The notes: a model not told the origin generated them from the sequence alone. 64,000 nt of DNA from CBDCGV01 sp965216955 (GCA_965216955.1 CBDCGV010000002.1:62001-126000); one strand, 5' to 3'. Positions 9,088 through 18,399 are shown, counted from the stretch's first letter. Made by a program: numbers and translations.

Positions 9088-9963
9088 ATGTATGTGTTTA
9101 ACAAATGGTTATTTGCAATCTCTATCCTGATTTTAACAGGATGTACGAGTAGTTACTATGCCACTTCAGGTAGCAATGATGATGTTTACGATCAAGAATA
9201 TACCTATGTTGATATAGAAAGTAATGCAAAAACATTTCCTAGAAATCAAAGACAATTTGACAATCGCTATGATGAAGACGAGTATAATAGTTACAGGCAG
9301 GACAATTATGAAAGAAATTATGATTATCCAGGGGTAAGTCGATATGATTATCCTAGATACAATTCTAATTACAACTATCCATTTTATTCTCCTTATGATG
9401 ATTATGTAAGATGGTCTTCTAGTTATTATGGTAACCTATACGATCCTTTTATAAATAGTTACTATGATCCATATTATTACAATAGGCATAATAACTTTTA
9501 TAACGACCCTTATTATTATGGAAACTATTACAATGGTTATCAAGGGTATTACAATCCTTATTGTCCTCCTAATTACGGTTCTACAAGCATTATAAATGAA
9601 TCAAGTCAGAATAATGTCATTAGGTCTCCTAGAAGTAATGTTTATACCAATACTTTGCCTACAAAACCAAATATTATTATTGAACCTTCTAATACAAAGC
9701 AAGAGGTAAAATCTGCCTTGGAAAAAGGGTCTTCCTATAAAACAAAAAGTGGCATAACTATTAAGAAAACAACCAAGCCTACTCTAAATAACTCATCACA
9801 ATATAGAAGCACTCCAAAACCACAAAATCAACCTAATAAATACTACCAAATCAGAAATAATAGCACTAACAATTCAGTAAAAAATCCTGGTGGAAATTAT
9901 CAAAGTAAATCAAAAGGTTCCAGTAACTCTGGTATAACTATCTCGAGAAGCAAAAATGATTAG
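9088..9963 (+). CDS. Tyr/Asn-rich lipoprotein
   Basis: A 291-residue protein starting with a lipoprotein signal: hydrophobic residues 8-17 and the lipobox L-T-G-C, so it is probably anchored in the outer or inner membrane by lipid. Residues 30-170 are extremely rich in Tyr, Asn, Asp, Pro and Arg, with many Y-Y, Y-N and Y-D pairs. The last 120 residues are Ser/Asn/Thr/Lys-rich and look disordered, with two related T-I-x-K/S-R/K patches. I recognise no catalytic domain. The gene overlaps the following porin gene by 8 bases, so they are translated together. A structural, adhesive or surface-coat role is a guess from composition only. Confidence 0.75.
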   Translation: MYVFNKWLFAISILILTGCTSSYYATSGSNDDVYDQEYTYVDIESNAKTFPRNQRQFDNRYDEDEYNSYRQDNYERNYDYPGVSRYDYPRYNSNYNYPFYSPYDDYVRWSSSYYGNLYDPFINSYYDPYYYNRHNNFYNDPYYYGNYYNGYQGYYNPYCPPNYGSTSIINESSQNNVIRSPRSNVYTNTLPTKPNIIIEPSNTKQEVKSALEKGSSYKTKSGITIKKTTKPTLNNSSQYRSTPKPQNQPNKYYQIRNNSTNNSVKNPGGNYQSKSKGSSNSGITISRSKND

Positions 9964-11428
9964 AAGGCTTCTTTTCACATCATTTATCAGTTGTTTTGCT
10001 TCTCTGTTGAGCATAGCCCAATCAGATGTAGATGCTTTAAGATTTTCAACAAATAACATCACTCCTACTGCTAGAAGTATCGGAGTAAGTAATGCTTTCA
10101 ATAGTGTCGGAGCTGATCAAGCTTCTGCCGTTCTAAATCCAGCAGGCATAGCAAGATATAAAACCACCGAATTCATAATTACCCCAAGTGTTACATTTAA
10201 TAATTCTAAATCTAATTACTTTAATAATCCATCGGAACAAACGAAGGCAAGTTTTGCAATAACAAATTTTGGCATTGTACTTGGCGGAAAGTACTTGGTA
10301 GATAGATTTGAGAAATTCAAAGGCCTAAATATTGCTATAGTTTATTCTAAATTAAATACGTTTAATGAAAGATTTACTGTTTCTGCAACAAATGATCAAA
10401 ATTCACTTCTTGATAAATTCTCAGAAATTTTAGATGGAGTTTCTGAAGAATCTGCTGCTAATGATTTTGCTTTTAACTCCTCATTAGCTTTTTTATCAGA
10501 AATCATTATCCCTATTGGCAACAATCAATATCAAGGATTAACCAATGGTTTCTCCATAGATCAAGAAATTAGTGTTGAGAGGTCTGGAAGCAGCAATGAA
10601 CTAACTGCAGCATTTGCTGGAAATATTAACAACAAACTATATGTTGGGTTTGCATTTGGACTACCTATTCTACGATTCAATTCCTTAATTCAATATAACG
10701 AAATTGATACTCAAAACTTATTAGACACCTTAAACAGGTTTTCCTTTTCTGACAATTATAAAACTTCTGGATTTGGTTTAACCTCGCGGTTCGGTATTAT
10801 TTACACCCCTATTAACAGCTTTCGCTTAGGATTCAATTTTCAAACTCCTATACTATGGTTATTGGATGATGAATTCAACACTACTTTAACCTCTGACTTT
10901 GAATCGTTCACTATTGAAGCCTCTTCTCCTGCTGGCGTTTTTGATTACAAATTAAAAACACCTCTTAAGTTTAATATAGGTGCTTCTTACATTATAAAAA
11001 AAAGGGGATTTATTTCTTTCGACTATGAATTAACAGCTCCCAATAAAAGTGAATATAAATTTGATGGCGATGACGACGCAAGTAGCGTTAATAACGACAT
11101 CAGCTCAAAATACAAACCAATATCAACAATAAGAGGGGGTGTTGAAATGACCTATAAAATGATGCGATTTAGAAGTGGAATAAGTTATAAAACTTCACCT
11201 TTTAAATCTTCATTTGAACCAGAAAATGTAAAAACAAATCAATTATCTTTTTCGGGTGGATTAGGGTTTCGATACAAAAAGTTTTTCTTGGATTTAGCTT
11301 ATCAAAGGATTAAAACCGGAGCGTTATTTGTTCCTTATATTTTAGATAGCGATCCAGCTTCATCCCCTTCCGTTAATATGGATATACATAAAAACGCCTT
11401 TTTTATTTCGTTAGGTTATAAACTGTAA
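9956..11428 (+). CDS. OmpP1/FadL-family outer-membrane protein
   Basis: A 490-residue protein with a signal peptide (residues 5-21, ending S-I-A-Q) and the pattern of OmpP1/FadL-like outer-membrane barrels: an N-terminal 'ALRFS...TARSIGVSNAF' region followed by S-A-V-L-N-P-A-G-I-A, the hallmark near residue 60, then alternating beta strands to a C-terminal strand ending in Y-K-L. FadL proteins pass hydrophobic molecules such as fatty acids or aromatics across the outer membrane; in Bacteroidota the family also includes PorV-type secretion factors, but this protein is not clearly PorV. It is translated from within the end of the Tyr/Asn-rich lipoprotein gene. Confidence 0.8.
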   Translation: MIRRLLFTSFISCFASLLSIAQSDVDALRFSTNNITPTARSIGVSNAFNSVGADQASAVLNPAGIARYKTTEFIITPSVTFNNSKSNYFNNPSEQTKASFAITNFGIVLGGKYLVDRFEKFKGLNIAIVYSKLNTFNERFTVSATNDQNSLLDKFSEILDGVSEESAANDFAFNSSLAFLSEIIIPIGNNQYQGLTNGFSIDQEISVERSGSSNELTAAFAGNINNKLYVGFAFGLPILRFNSLIQYNEIDTQNLLDTLNRFSFSDNYKTSGFGLTSRFGIIYTPINSFRLGFNFQTPILWLLDDEFNTTLTSDFESFTIEASSPAGVFDYKLKTPLKFNIGASYIIKKRGFISFDYELTAPNKSEYKFDGDDDASSVNNDISSKYKPISTIRGGVEMTYKMMRFRSGISYKTSPFKSSFEPENVKTNQLSFSGGLGFRYKKFFLDLAYQRIKTGALFVPYILDSDPASSPSVNMDIHKNAFFISLGYKL

Positions 11429-11896
11429 TTATCTTTATATCTGATAAACATCCTGTTGACTTTGTTATTGTCAAGTAAAACAAATGAGCCAATTGCTCAT
11501 AACTTGATGACTCAACTACTGATCATATAAAATCGCTAAGTAAATTCGAAAGAATAAGTCATTCTTTGTTTGAGAACAATGGTGTATATACCGTATAACG
11601 AAAAAAGAAGAAAGCTCATCGAAAATACTATGTTAATAGGAATAAAAATTGGATATTAAATTCATAAGCATAACTAATAGGACATTACTCCGCTATGTGT
11701 TACCAACCCCAAAATAAACACAATGTGGATAAGTGTTTATAATTAACAAATAGAACAAAAATATATTTGATAAAGCATAAACACTTGATTTAAAGTTTAA
11801 TACTAAATATCATTTGTAGCGATAAATAAAGTTTTTAAAAATTGAATACGAAAGACATTAACATAATAAATCATTTTACTAACAAATAATGTTGAT
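11429..11896. other. 468-bp gap without a gene; nested inverted repeat
   Basis: No credible coding region is seen on either strand. At 11471-11507 a nested inverted repeat is present: 11471-11476 pairs with 11502-11507, and 11484-11489 with 11495-11500. It may be the transcript end of the porin gene, although no T-run follows. A TATATTTG box at 11762-11769 fits the Bacteroidota -7 consensus and could give the next gene a leader of about 120 bases. The rest is AT-rich and I see nothing else in it. Confidence 0.5.
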
Positions 11897-13120
11897 ATGG
11901 CAAGTTTAATGAAAACATTCTTATTAGTTTTAATTATAAGTTCGAGTATTAATTCGAAAGCATCTATTAATACCTCGTTGCTTGAAGGAAATACTTGGAA
12001 GTTTCACTATGCTTTCAAGCCTACTGAAATGAAAATACTTAATAAAGCTTCAGAAGATAATTATACATACATCAAATTTATTGATCACAATACATTCTCA
12101 TTAGTTTCAAATGATTATGCGCATACGGGAATCTGGTCTATAAAGGCAAGTGACAATGGTACTGCTCATAAAATAATATTCAATTTTGAGAGTAGTGAAG
12201 AATGGAGTATTAATTATTTAAACAAAAATAATTTTGTTATTCACGATAAAAATGAAGAAGGGCTAATTGAATATCACTTTCAACCTGCAAGTAGTGAAAA
12301 AGATATGCGCTTTTTTGCTTTAAAATTGGACGAACATATCCAGTACCTACAAAAAATCTATAATGAAATTCAAATTATTGATGAAGATGAGTTGGCTGAG
12401 ATAGAACTCATAAATACTATTGATAGAATTAGAGCACTTGACGGAAATAAAATTACATCGTTAGAAGAAAAAGTCGATGTTTTGGCTGAAGAATTAGCAA
12501 CAATAAAGAAAGGACGTATTTTTAAAAGACTTATAGCTAAAAGAAAAATCAAATATGCCCCACCGGCTCCTGATCATGCTCTTATTAACAAAAGATTAGA
12601 GTTTGTTGGATTAAATGGGAATGATGTTTTAACTAGTGATCCTATTTATAAATACCTTGCTCCTACTAAATTAACATCTGCACAAAAAAATGACTATATA
12701 GAGATTTATGTTAGTGGTGGTGGATTTAAAAGCGGAGTTAATCCTATACTAAGAGATGAGATTACAATTGATAATACAGGATTTATTCAAAAGCTATATA
12801 AATCTAAGCTTGGTGGAGAAAAATCTTATGAGAAACATGTAACAAAAGAAGAGCTTGTTGATTTAGCAAATGAAATTTTAAACTTAGGTTTTTTCGATCT
12901 AGAAGATAGTTATGAGTGTCATGAGGGTAATGAAAGATGTTTTAATGCCTTTGCATTTGGTCCTAAACCAAATCCTTTGAAAATGGTTATTTCTATTGGA
13001 CAATATCGACATATTGTATCCATTCCTCTTTTTGCTCCAGGCATGGATAATAATCTTTTAGATTATCCTAAAAATGTAGAAAAAATAATGAATACTATAC
13101 AAGAATTTGCCTCTCTTTAG
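11897..13120 (+). CDS. Secreted protein of unknown function
   Basis: A 407-residue protein that I do not recognise. A signal peptide covers residues 5-23 (M-K-T-F-L-L-V-L-I then S-K-A); the start could equally be Met5 at 11909. Residues 28-135 look like a small beta-rich, lipocalin-like or META-like domain (E-G-N-T-W-K-F at the start). Residues 140-210 are helical and acidic, probably a short coiled coil. Residues 265-407 form a second domain with a C-x5-E-R-C pair near 340 and a pattern slightly like DUF6438, though that match is weak. Separated from its neighbours by a long upstream gap and a strong terminator downstream, so it is a single-gene unit. Confidence 0.6.
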   Translation: MASLMKTFLLVLIISSSINSKASINTSLLEGNTWKFHYAFKPTEMKILNKASEDNYTYIKFIDHNTFSLVSNDYAHTGIWSIKASDNGTAHKIIFNFESSEEWSINYLNKNNFVIHDKNEEGLIEYHFQPASSEKDMRFFALKLDEHIQYLQKIYNEIQIIDEDELAEIELINTIDRIRALDGNKITSLEEKVDVLAEELATIKKGRIFKRLIAKRKIKYAPPAPDHALINKRLEFVGLNGNDVLTSDPIYKYLAPTKLTSAQKNDYIEIYVSGGGFKSGVNPILRDEITIDNTGFIQKLYKSKLGGEKSYEKHVTKEELVDLANEILNLGFFDLEDSYECHEGNERCFNAFAFGPKPNPLKMVISIGQYRHIVSIPLFAPGMDNNLLDYPKNVEKIMNTIQEFASL

Positions 13121-13145
13121 TTGGTACCTTTTGACTAGCTAAAAA

Positions 13146-13182
13146 TTAAGCAACCTCTCTTAAAGAGAGGTTGTTTAATTTT
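13146..13182 (+). terminator. Rho-independent terminator
   Basis: A 15-bp stem (13146-13160 with 13164-13178, one G-T pair, 3-base loop) with a GC-richer core and followed by four Ts. It ends the unit of the unassigned secreted protein 26 bases after its stop and isolates meaB, whose ATG is 8 bases beyond. Confidence 0.8.
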
Positions 13183-13190
13183 AAGACATA

Positions 13191-14183
13191 ATGAATAATT
13201 CAAAAAACAATATCAACCATATTTATACTCAATTAAAAAAAGGAGATAGAATTGCTCTCGGAAAGGCAATTACCCTAGTTGAAAGTAATAGGCAAGATGA
13301 TCAAGCCAATGCAATAGACTTACTTAATTTATGTAAGGATAGTCTAAATAAATCTTTTCGAATTGGAGTTACCGGATCACCAGGAGTTGGAAAAAGTACC
13401 TTTATCAATACATTTGTTCAGCATCTAACTCAATCCAATAATAAACGAGTTGCTGTTCTGACTATTGATCCATCGAGTCAAAAAAGTAAGGGAAGCATAT
13501 TAGGAGATAAAACAAGAATGGAAGATATTGCTTCCAATGAAAAGGTATTCATTAGACCTTCTTCTTCAGGAAATACATTAGGAGGTGTTGCGCTTAAAAC
13601 CAGAGAAGCCATACTAATTTGTGAAGCAGCAGGATATGACTACATTATTGTTGAAACAGTAGGTGTAGGACAATCTGAAATAAGTATAAAAGATATGGTT
13701 GATTTTGTATTTCTTTTAGTTCTACCAACAGCAGGTGACGAACTCCAAGGAATCAAAAGGGGAATTATGGAAAGCTTAGATAGTTTAATTATACATAAAT
13801 CCGATGGAGATCTTAAGCAATTTGCAAAAGAAGCAAAATCTAAATATTCAAATGCATTACACTATTTTGAATTTCCTGAGAGTGGTTTCCTTCCTGAAAT
13901 ATTAACTTGCTCTTCTATTGAAAAGACTGGTTTTGAAGAGATTATAAAGACTATAAGTGATTACAAGCATGTAACTCTATCCAATGGCTTTTTAAAAGAG
14001 AAACAAAGAAGTCAATTATTACTTTGGTTCAAGGAACATCTTAATCATGCACTAATAAGACAACTTAATGAGAAAAAAGGAGCTCTAAATATTATAAAAT
14101 CTGCAGAAGATGCTGTTATAAATAAAAAAATACTCCCTGTAAAAGCTTCGGAGGAAATTGTAAACCGTTTGCTAAATGAGTAA
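13191..14183 (+). CDS. meaB: MeaB/ArgK-type GTPase, methylmalonyl-CoA mutase chaperone
   Basis: A 330-residue G3E-family P-loop GTPase. Walker A is G-V-T-G-S-P-G-V-G-K-S-T (59-70), followed by LTIDPSS, the E-T-V-G-V-G-Q-S-E switch/Walker B segment and an N/H-K-S-D-like base motif (HKSDGD). MeaB guards and reloads the adenosylcobalamin cofactor of methylmalonyl-CoA mutase, whose large-subunit gene lies at 4010-6160. Here it is not next to the mutase but leads a two-gene unit, overlapping trmN6 by 8 bases. Length and motifs are normal, so it is probably active. Confidence 0.95.
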   Translation: MNNSKNNINHIYTQLKKGDRIALGKAITLVESNRQDDQANAIDLLNLCKDSLNKSFRIGVTGSPGVGKSTFINTFVQHLTQSNNKRVAVLTIDPSSQKSKGSILGDKTRMEDIASNEKVFIRPSSSGNTLGGVALKTREAILICEAAGYDYIIVETVGVGQSEISIKDMVDFVFLLVLPTAGDELQGIKRGIMESLDSLIIHKSDGDLKQFAKEAKSKYSNALHYFEFPESGFLPEILTCSSIEKTGFEEIIKTISDYKHVTLSNGFLKEKQRSQLLLWFKEHLNHALIRQLNEKKGALNIIKSAEDAVINKKILPVKASEEIVNRLLNE

Positions 14184-14895
14184 ACCTTTTTACTTTAAGC
14201 AATTTCTCATATACCAAAATGAAAACGTTTTTAAAGTGGGTACCGATGGTGTATTGCTGGGTGCATGGACTGAATTTTATAAAGCAAAAAACATACTTGA
14301 TGTAGGAACTGGTACAGGCTTAATTGCATTGATGGCGGCACAAAAAAATAAAAGCGCTAAAATAACTACCATTGAAAAAAATACTGCCGCTGCTAACATT
14401 GCAAAGAAAAACTTTGAAATCTCAAAATGGAAAGAGCGAATAACACCATTGAATATTTCATTAAAGCAATTACTAATTACTAATTCATCAATAAAATTTG
14501 ACGTTATCGTATGTAACCCACCTTATTTTATCGGAAGTACTCCTTCAAAATCAGAAGTATTAAAAAAAGCAAAGCATGTTGAAGGAGACTTCTTTATAAA
14601 TTTAATTTTTGCTGCGAAGAAGTACTTATCGCATAAAGGTACTTTGAATGTCATTTTACCTATCGTAGAAGGAGATTTGTTTGAGAAAAAGGCAAAAGAG
14701 CATAAACTTTATATTCAAAGGAAAACGCATGTAATTCCAAAAAAAGGGAAACCTGTTGAAAGGGTATTAATAGAGTTTTCTAAAACGTTTTTTAATAAGC
14801 AAAAAGCGAATCAATTAATCATTCAGAATGAAGAAAGAAATAACTTCACTCAGGCATATATTTCGCTTACCAAAGACTTTTATACAATAATGTAG
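14176..14895 (+). CDS. trmN6: tRNA1(Val) A37 N6-methyltransferase (YfiC type)
   Basis: A 239-residue Rossmann methyltransferase. The SAM motif L-D-V-G-T-G-T-G-L is at 41-49 and the amino-methyltransferase motif N-P-P-Y at 114-117, together with the family's start 'FKVGTDGVLLGAW' that matches the YfiC/TrmN6 group, which modifies A37 of tRNA-Val. The gene begins 8 bases inside the end of meaB and its stop lies in a 7-bp hairpin shared with the convergent small gene. Members of this family can be hard to separate from other N6-adenine enzymes, but the N-terminal signature is good. Confidence 0.85.
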   Translation: MSKPFYFKQFLIYQNENVFKVGTDGVLLGAWTEFYKAKNILDVGTGTGLIALMAAQKNKSAKITTIEKNTAAANIAKKNFEISKWKERITPLNISLKQLLITNSSIKFDVIVCNPPYFIGSTPSKSEVLKKAKHVEGDFFINLIFAAKKYLSHKGTLNVILPIVEGDLFEKKAKEHKLYIQRKTHVIPKKGKPVERVLIEFSKTFFNKQKANQLIIQNEERNNFTQAYISLTKDFYTIM

Positions 14896-14907
14896 ATAAG
14901 ATCTACA
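14891..14907. terminator. Short hairpin between convergent genes
   Basis: A perfect 7-bp inverted repeat (14891-14897 with 14901-14907, 3-base loop) overlapping the trmN6 stop codon and 4 bases from the end of the opposing small gene. No clear T-run; a weak bidirectional terminator at best. Confidence 0.35.
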
Positions 14908-14911
14908 CCAT

Positions 14912-15100
14912 CTATTTCTTTAAATCCTCAATATCGTCACGATCTTTTAGCTTTTTATCCTCTACCTTTTGATTGAGAAATTTATTTAATTTCTCAATAG
15001 GAACAGATGATTTTATCTCACCAAATTGGCTAATATTAATATCAAAACCATCTAGTTCTTCATGCACACTAGGCCTTTTCTTTTCTTTTTCTTTTGACAT
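14912..15100 (-). CDS. Small acidic/basic hypothetical protein
   Basis: A 62-residue soluble protein with no signal peptide or membrane segment. It is very charged: a Lys/Glu-rich start (M-S-K-E-K-E-K-K-R), a short hydrophobic core (DGFDINISQFGEI, then VPIEKLNKFL) and a Lys/Asp-rich tail. Similar small proteins are common in Bacteroidota but I know no function. It starts 48 bases after the end of gltX on the same strand and could be read from the same transcript. Clean ATG, coding-like composition and placement support it as a real gene. Confidence 0.6.
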   Translation of the reverse strand: MSKEKEKKRPSVHEELDGFDINISQFGEIKSSVPIEKLNKFLNQKVEDKKLKDRDDIEDLKK

Positions 15101-15148
15101 ATTAACTAATTATACTTATTGCTATCGTATAAACATAAAAAAATGCTA

Positions 15149-16693
15149 CTATAGTTCCTGCTTAAGAGAAGAAAATTGACTAATACAATTGCTAACCCTA
15201 TCCAAGACTTCTTCTTTGCCCATCATTTCTGCTAACTCAAAAATGGGTGGTCCTCCAGCTTCCCCACTAATCATAACTCGAAAAACTTGCAAAACATCAC
15301 CAAATCCTAGATTATGCTTTTCCATAATCTTTTTAGAAACTATCTCAATTTCCGAAGAAGACCAACAATCAATGTTTTCCATATCCTTCAATAACTCTTC
15401 AAAAACGGGTATTCGCTCTTCCTTCCATTTTTTCTTGAGAACCTTTCTATTGTATGTCTTTGGTAATTCAAACATGTAATAACCTTGCTCTAAAAGGTCA
15501 GGCAAAAAAGTAGCACGATCTTTAAAAAGAGAGATATATTTCAATAAGTAATCCTCTTTCTTATCAATTCCTGCTTGCTCAAAAGAGGATTTTAACAATT
15601 CAAGTAATTGCTTATCCGATTTTTTTCGTAAAAACTGCTGATTGTACCATTTTGCCTTATCAAAATCAAACTTTGCTCCCGATTTTCCAATTCTTTCCAA
15701 AGAGAAAGCATTTATCAATTCTTCTTTTGGGAATACTTCCTGCTCCGTTCCCGGATTCCATCCCAAAAATGCCAACATATTGATAAATGCCTCTGGGAAA
15801 AAACCGCGTTCTTTATAACCAGAGGACATTTCTCCAGTTTCAGGGTTTTTCCAATCTAAAGAAAACACGGGAAATCCTAGTCTATCTCCATCCCTTTTAC
15901 TTAATTTCCCATTTCCATCAGGTTTTAAAATCAAAGGTAGATGAGCAAATTGTGGCATAACATCTTCCCATCCCAAAAATTTATATAGCAATACATGAAT
16001 TGGAGTTGATGGTAGCCACTCCTCACCTCTTATAACATGACTTATCTCCATTAAATAATCATCTACTACATTTGCCAGATGGTATGTAGGCATCCCATCA
16101 GCTTTAAAAATAACCTTGTCATCAATCTGAGCACTATTAAACACAACCCATCCTCTAATTACATCATTGATCTTTATTTCTTCATTTCTAGGAACCTTTA
16201 TTCTAATCACATATGGTTCTCCACTTTGAATACGTTCATTAACTTCATCAACCGAAAGAGATGTAGAATTTTTCATGTATTGACGTGTAATACCATTGTA
16301 CTGCCAACCTGGTAATCCTTGTTTCTTTGCCTTCTCGCGCTCGTTAGTCAATTCCTCAGGTGTATCAAAAGCATAATATGCTAAGTCATTAGCCACTAAC
16401 TGGTCAGCATATTGTTTGTACAAATGTTTACGTTCCGATTGCTTATAGGGTCCATATTTCCCACCGATTCCGACACCTTCATCTAGGTCTAGCCCTGCCC
16501 AATCTAATGTATCTATAATGTATTGTTCCGCCCCTTCAACATACCTTGTTTGATCGGTATCTTCAATCCGTAATAAAAACTTACCGCCTAGCTTACGAGC
16601 AAATAAGTAATTATACAATGCGGTACGAACGCCGCCAATATGAAGTGGCCCTGTTGGGCTGGGTGCAAATCGAACACGAACTTCTTCTCTCAT
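15149..16693 (-). CDS. gltX: Glutamyl-tRNA synthetase
   Basis: A 514-residue class I synthetase that charges tRNA-Glu. It starts R-V-R-F-A-P-S-P-T-G-P-L-H-I-G-G with the HIGH-type motif, has the R-I-E-D-T-D-Q-T-R signature and the KMSKS-type motif K-L-S-K-R-D-G, and ends in the helical anticodon-binding domain. The ATG at 16693 is chosen; a TTG directly before it is not needed. A TATTTTTG -7 box lies 19 bases upstream. The small charged protein gene follows on the same strand. Confidence 0.97.
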   Translation of the reverse strand: MREEVRVRFAPSPTGPLHIGGVRTALYNYLFARKLGGKFLLRIEDTDQTRYVEGAEQYIIDTLDWAGLDLDEGVGIGGKYGPYKQSERKHLYKQYADQLVANDLAYYAFDTPEELTNEREKAKKQGLPGWQYNGITRQYMKNSTSLSVDEVNERIQSGEPYVIRIKVPRNEEIKINDVIRGWVVFNSAQIDDKVIFKADGMPTYHLANVVDDYLMEISHVIRGEEWLPSTPIHVLLYKFLGWEDVMPQFAHLPLILKPDGNGKLSKRDGDRLGFPVFSLDWKNPETGEMSSGYKERGFFPEAFINMLAFLGWNPGTEQEVFPKEELINAFSLERIGKSGAKFDFDKAKWYNQQFLRKKSDKQLLELLKSSFEQAGIDKKEDYLLKYISLFKDRATFLPDLLEQGYYMFELPKTYNRKVLKKKWKEERIPVFEELLKDMENIDCWSSSEIEIVSKKIMEKHNLGFGDVLQVFRVMISGEAGGPPIFELAEMMGKEEVLDRVSNCISQFSSLKQEL

Positions 16694-16711
16694 CAATTAT
16701 GATATTTACCT

Positions 16712-16719
16712 CAAAAATA
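16712..16719 (-). promoter_or_regulatory. Candidate -7 box for gltX (TATTTTTG)
   Basis: Exact TAnnTTTG match on the minus strand, 18 bases before the gltX ATG, implying a leader of about a dozen bases. No clear -33 element. Confidence 0.4.
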
Positions 16720-16808
16720 TGCAATTGAAGATTTAGAAGATTAATAATTACAACACATATGTTAAACCTTAAAAACTTAATAACTTTACATTCTGAGTTT
16801 ATGATTGT

Positions 16809-17417
16809 ATGTATTTAAACGCTATACCCAATTTTATTCAGTCACTTTTTAATGATTTGATCTGGTCTATACCTTCAAAACATGAAGTATTTATCACATT
16901 TGATGATGGACCAACATTAGAAGGGACTGAAGTTATTCTCAACATTTTAGAGCAATATGAGGCTAAAGCAACTTTTTTTTGTCTTGGAGAACACATAAAA
17001 ATGTTTCCAAAAAATTTCCAATTAATAGCAAAAAGTGGGCACGGAGTAGGTAACCATGGATTTAAACACTTAAATGGTTGGACGACTAACTCTGAGACGT
17101 ATATTGAAAACACTATAGAGGGATACAATACTTCCAAGTCAAAATTATTTCGTCCTCCCTATGGAAAAATTACCCCTATTCAGATCGCAAAGCTCAAAAA
17201 ACAATTTAAGATTGTAATGTGGGATATCTTTCCAGGAGATTTTGATGAATCTGTTTCTCAAGAAGATTGTCTAAACAAAATTATAAAGCACCTTACTCCT
17301 GGCTCAATTATAGTTTTACACGACAATAAACAAAGCATTGAAAAAGTAAAATATATTTTACCAAAACTGCTAAATCATCTTAAAAAGGTTAATCTAAAAA
17401 CTGGTGTGATCCAATAA
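16809..17417 (+). CDS. Polysaccharide deacetylase family protein (NodB fold)
   Basis: A 202-residue NodB-type carbohydrate esterase. The metal-binding and catalytic motifs are present: T-F-D-D-G-P with Asp32/Asp33, N-H-G-F-K-H with His83/His87, R-P-P-Y-G at 115-119, a MWDIFPGDFD segment, and I-V-L-H-D near the end. Members remove N-acetyl or O-acetyl groups from chitin, peptidoglycan or other surface glycans. There is no signal peptide, which is odd for an extracellular substrate; a cytoplasmic glycan precursor is possible. The stop is 2 bases before the tatD-like gene, so they form an operon. Motifs are strong; the substrate is not known. Confidence 0.9.
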   Translation: MYLNAIPNFIQSLFNDLIWSIPSKHEVFITFDDGPTLEGTEVILNILEQYEAKATFFCLGEHIKMFPKNFQLIAKSGHGVGNHGFKHLNGWTTNSETYIENTIEGYNTSKSKLFRPPYGKITPIQIAKLKKQFKIVMWDIFPGDFDESVSQEDCLNKIIKHLTPGSIIVLHDNKQSIEKVKYILPKLLNHLKKVNLKTGVIQ

Positions 17418-17419
17418 AT

Positions 17420-18211
17420 ATGTTAATTGATACCCACGCACATTTATTTTTAAAAGACTTTAATGCTGACATCGAACAGGTTGTTAATAGGTGCCTAGAA
17501 GAAAAAGTTAAAAAAATTGTTTTACCAAATATTGATACAAACTCCATTACAGACTTAGTTGCTTTAAGCAATCGTTTCCCATCTCAATTTTTTCCTGCTT
17601 TGGGTCTGCATCCTTGTTCGGTTAAAGAAGACTGGCAGGAAGAATTACATGACATTAAATTCTTTATTGATAACCAATTACCCACTTTAGTGCATAAAAG
17701 AATATTCGGCATTGGAGAAATTGGATTGGATTACTATTGGGATACGACGCATAAAAAAGAGCAACAAAAGGCCTTAGTTGAACAAATTCAATGGGCAAAA
17801 AAACTAAAATTGCCTATTATATTACATTGCCGAGCATCTTTCGATGATTTGTACCATATCGTCAATGACTTAAACGATAAAAACCTTTCGGGCATTTTTC
17901 ACTGCTTTTCAGGCAATTGGGAGGATGCACAAAAGATAATCCAATTGGAAAACTTTTATATGGGTATAGGAGGTGTCATTACTTTTAAAAAATCAGAAGA
18001 ATTAAGACATACTGTCTCTAAAATTCCTATGGAGTATTTAATGCTTGAAACTGATGCCCCATACTTAACTCCCACTCCTTTTAGAGGTAAGCGCAATGAA
18101 AGCAGTTATCTGAAATATATTGCCAAGCAAATCGCAGAAGTCAAAAAAACACCTTTTGAAGAAATCGCACACATAACCACCCAAAATGCAAAACGACTAT
18201 TTAAATTCTAA
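17420..18211 (+). CDS. TatD-family metal-dependent hydrolase
   Basis: A 263-residue TIM-barrel hydrolase. It starts with D-T-H-A-H-L, the two metal-binding histidines, and has GEIGLDYYWD with the conserved Glu, H-C-R-A, HCFSG and LETDAPYLTP. TatD enzymes are 3'-5' DNA exonucleases or DNases, but the family also includes other phosphoesterases. It follows the deacetylase gene after 2 bases and is followed by the tRNA-Ser gene. Confidence 0.92.
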   Translation: MLIDTHAHLFLKDFNADIEQVVNRCLEEKVKKIVLPNIDTNSITDLVALSNRFPSQFFPALGLHPCSVKEDWQEELHDIKFFIDNQLPTLVHKRIFGIGEIGLDYYWDTTHKKEQQKALVEQIQWAKKLKLPIILHCRASFDDLYHIVNDLNDKNLSGIFHCFSGNWEDAQKIIQLENFYMGIGGVITFKKSEELRHTVSKIPMEYLMLETDAPYLTPTPFRGKRNESSYLKYIAKQIAEVKKTPFEEIAHITTQNAKRLFKF

Positions 18212-18257
18212 TTTATTTCATTTACAAACATTCTTTATCTTCACAACCCCAAAACGA

Positions 18258-18344
18258 TGAGAGGTGGCCGAGCGGTTTAAGGCGCACGCCTGGAAAGCGT
18301 GTTGACTCGAAAGGGTCTCGAGGGTTCGAATCCCTTCCTCTCAG
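18258..18344 (+). tRNA. tRNA-Ser (anticodon GGA)
   Basis: An 87-base class II tRNA. The 7-bp acceptor stem (18258-18264 with 18337-18343) is followed by discriminator G at 18344, as expected for serine. The anticodon stem is 18285-18289 with 18297-18301 and the anticodon GGA is at 18292-18294. A long variable arm follows, then the T arm (18320-18336). CCA is not encoded. It reads UCC and UCU codons. Confidence 0.97.
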
Positions 18345-18399
18345 CAAAATGAGCGAATAAGTTTATTAAGATTTTAGCTCCTTTGTTGGTAAATTTTCC

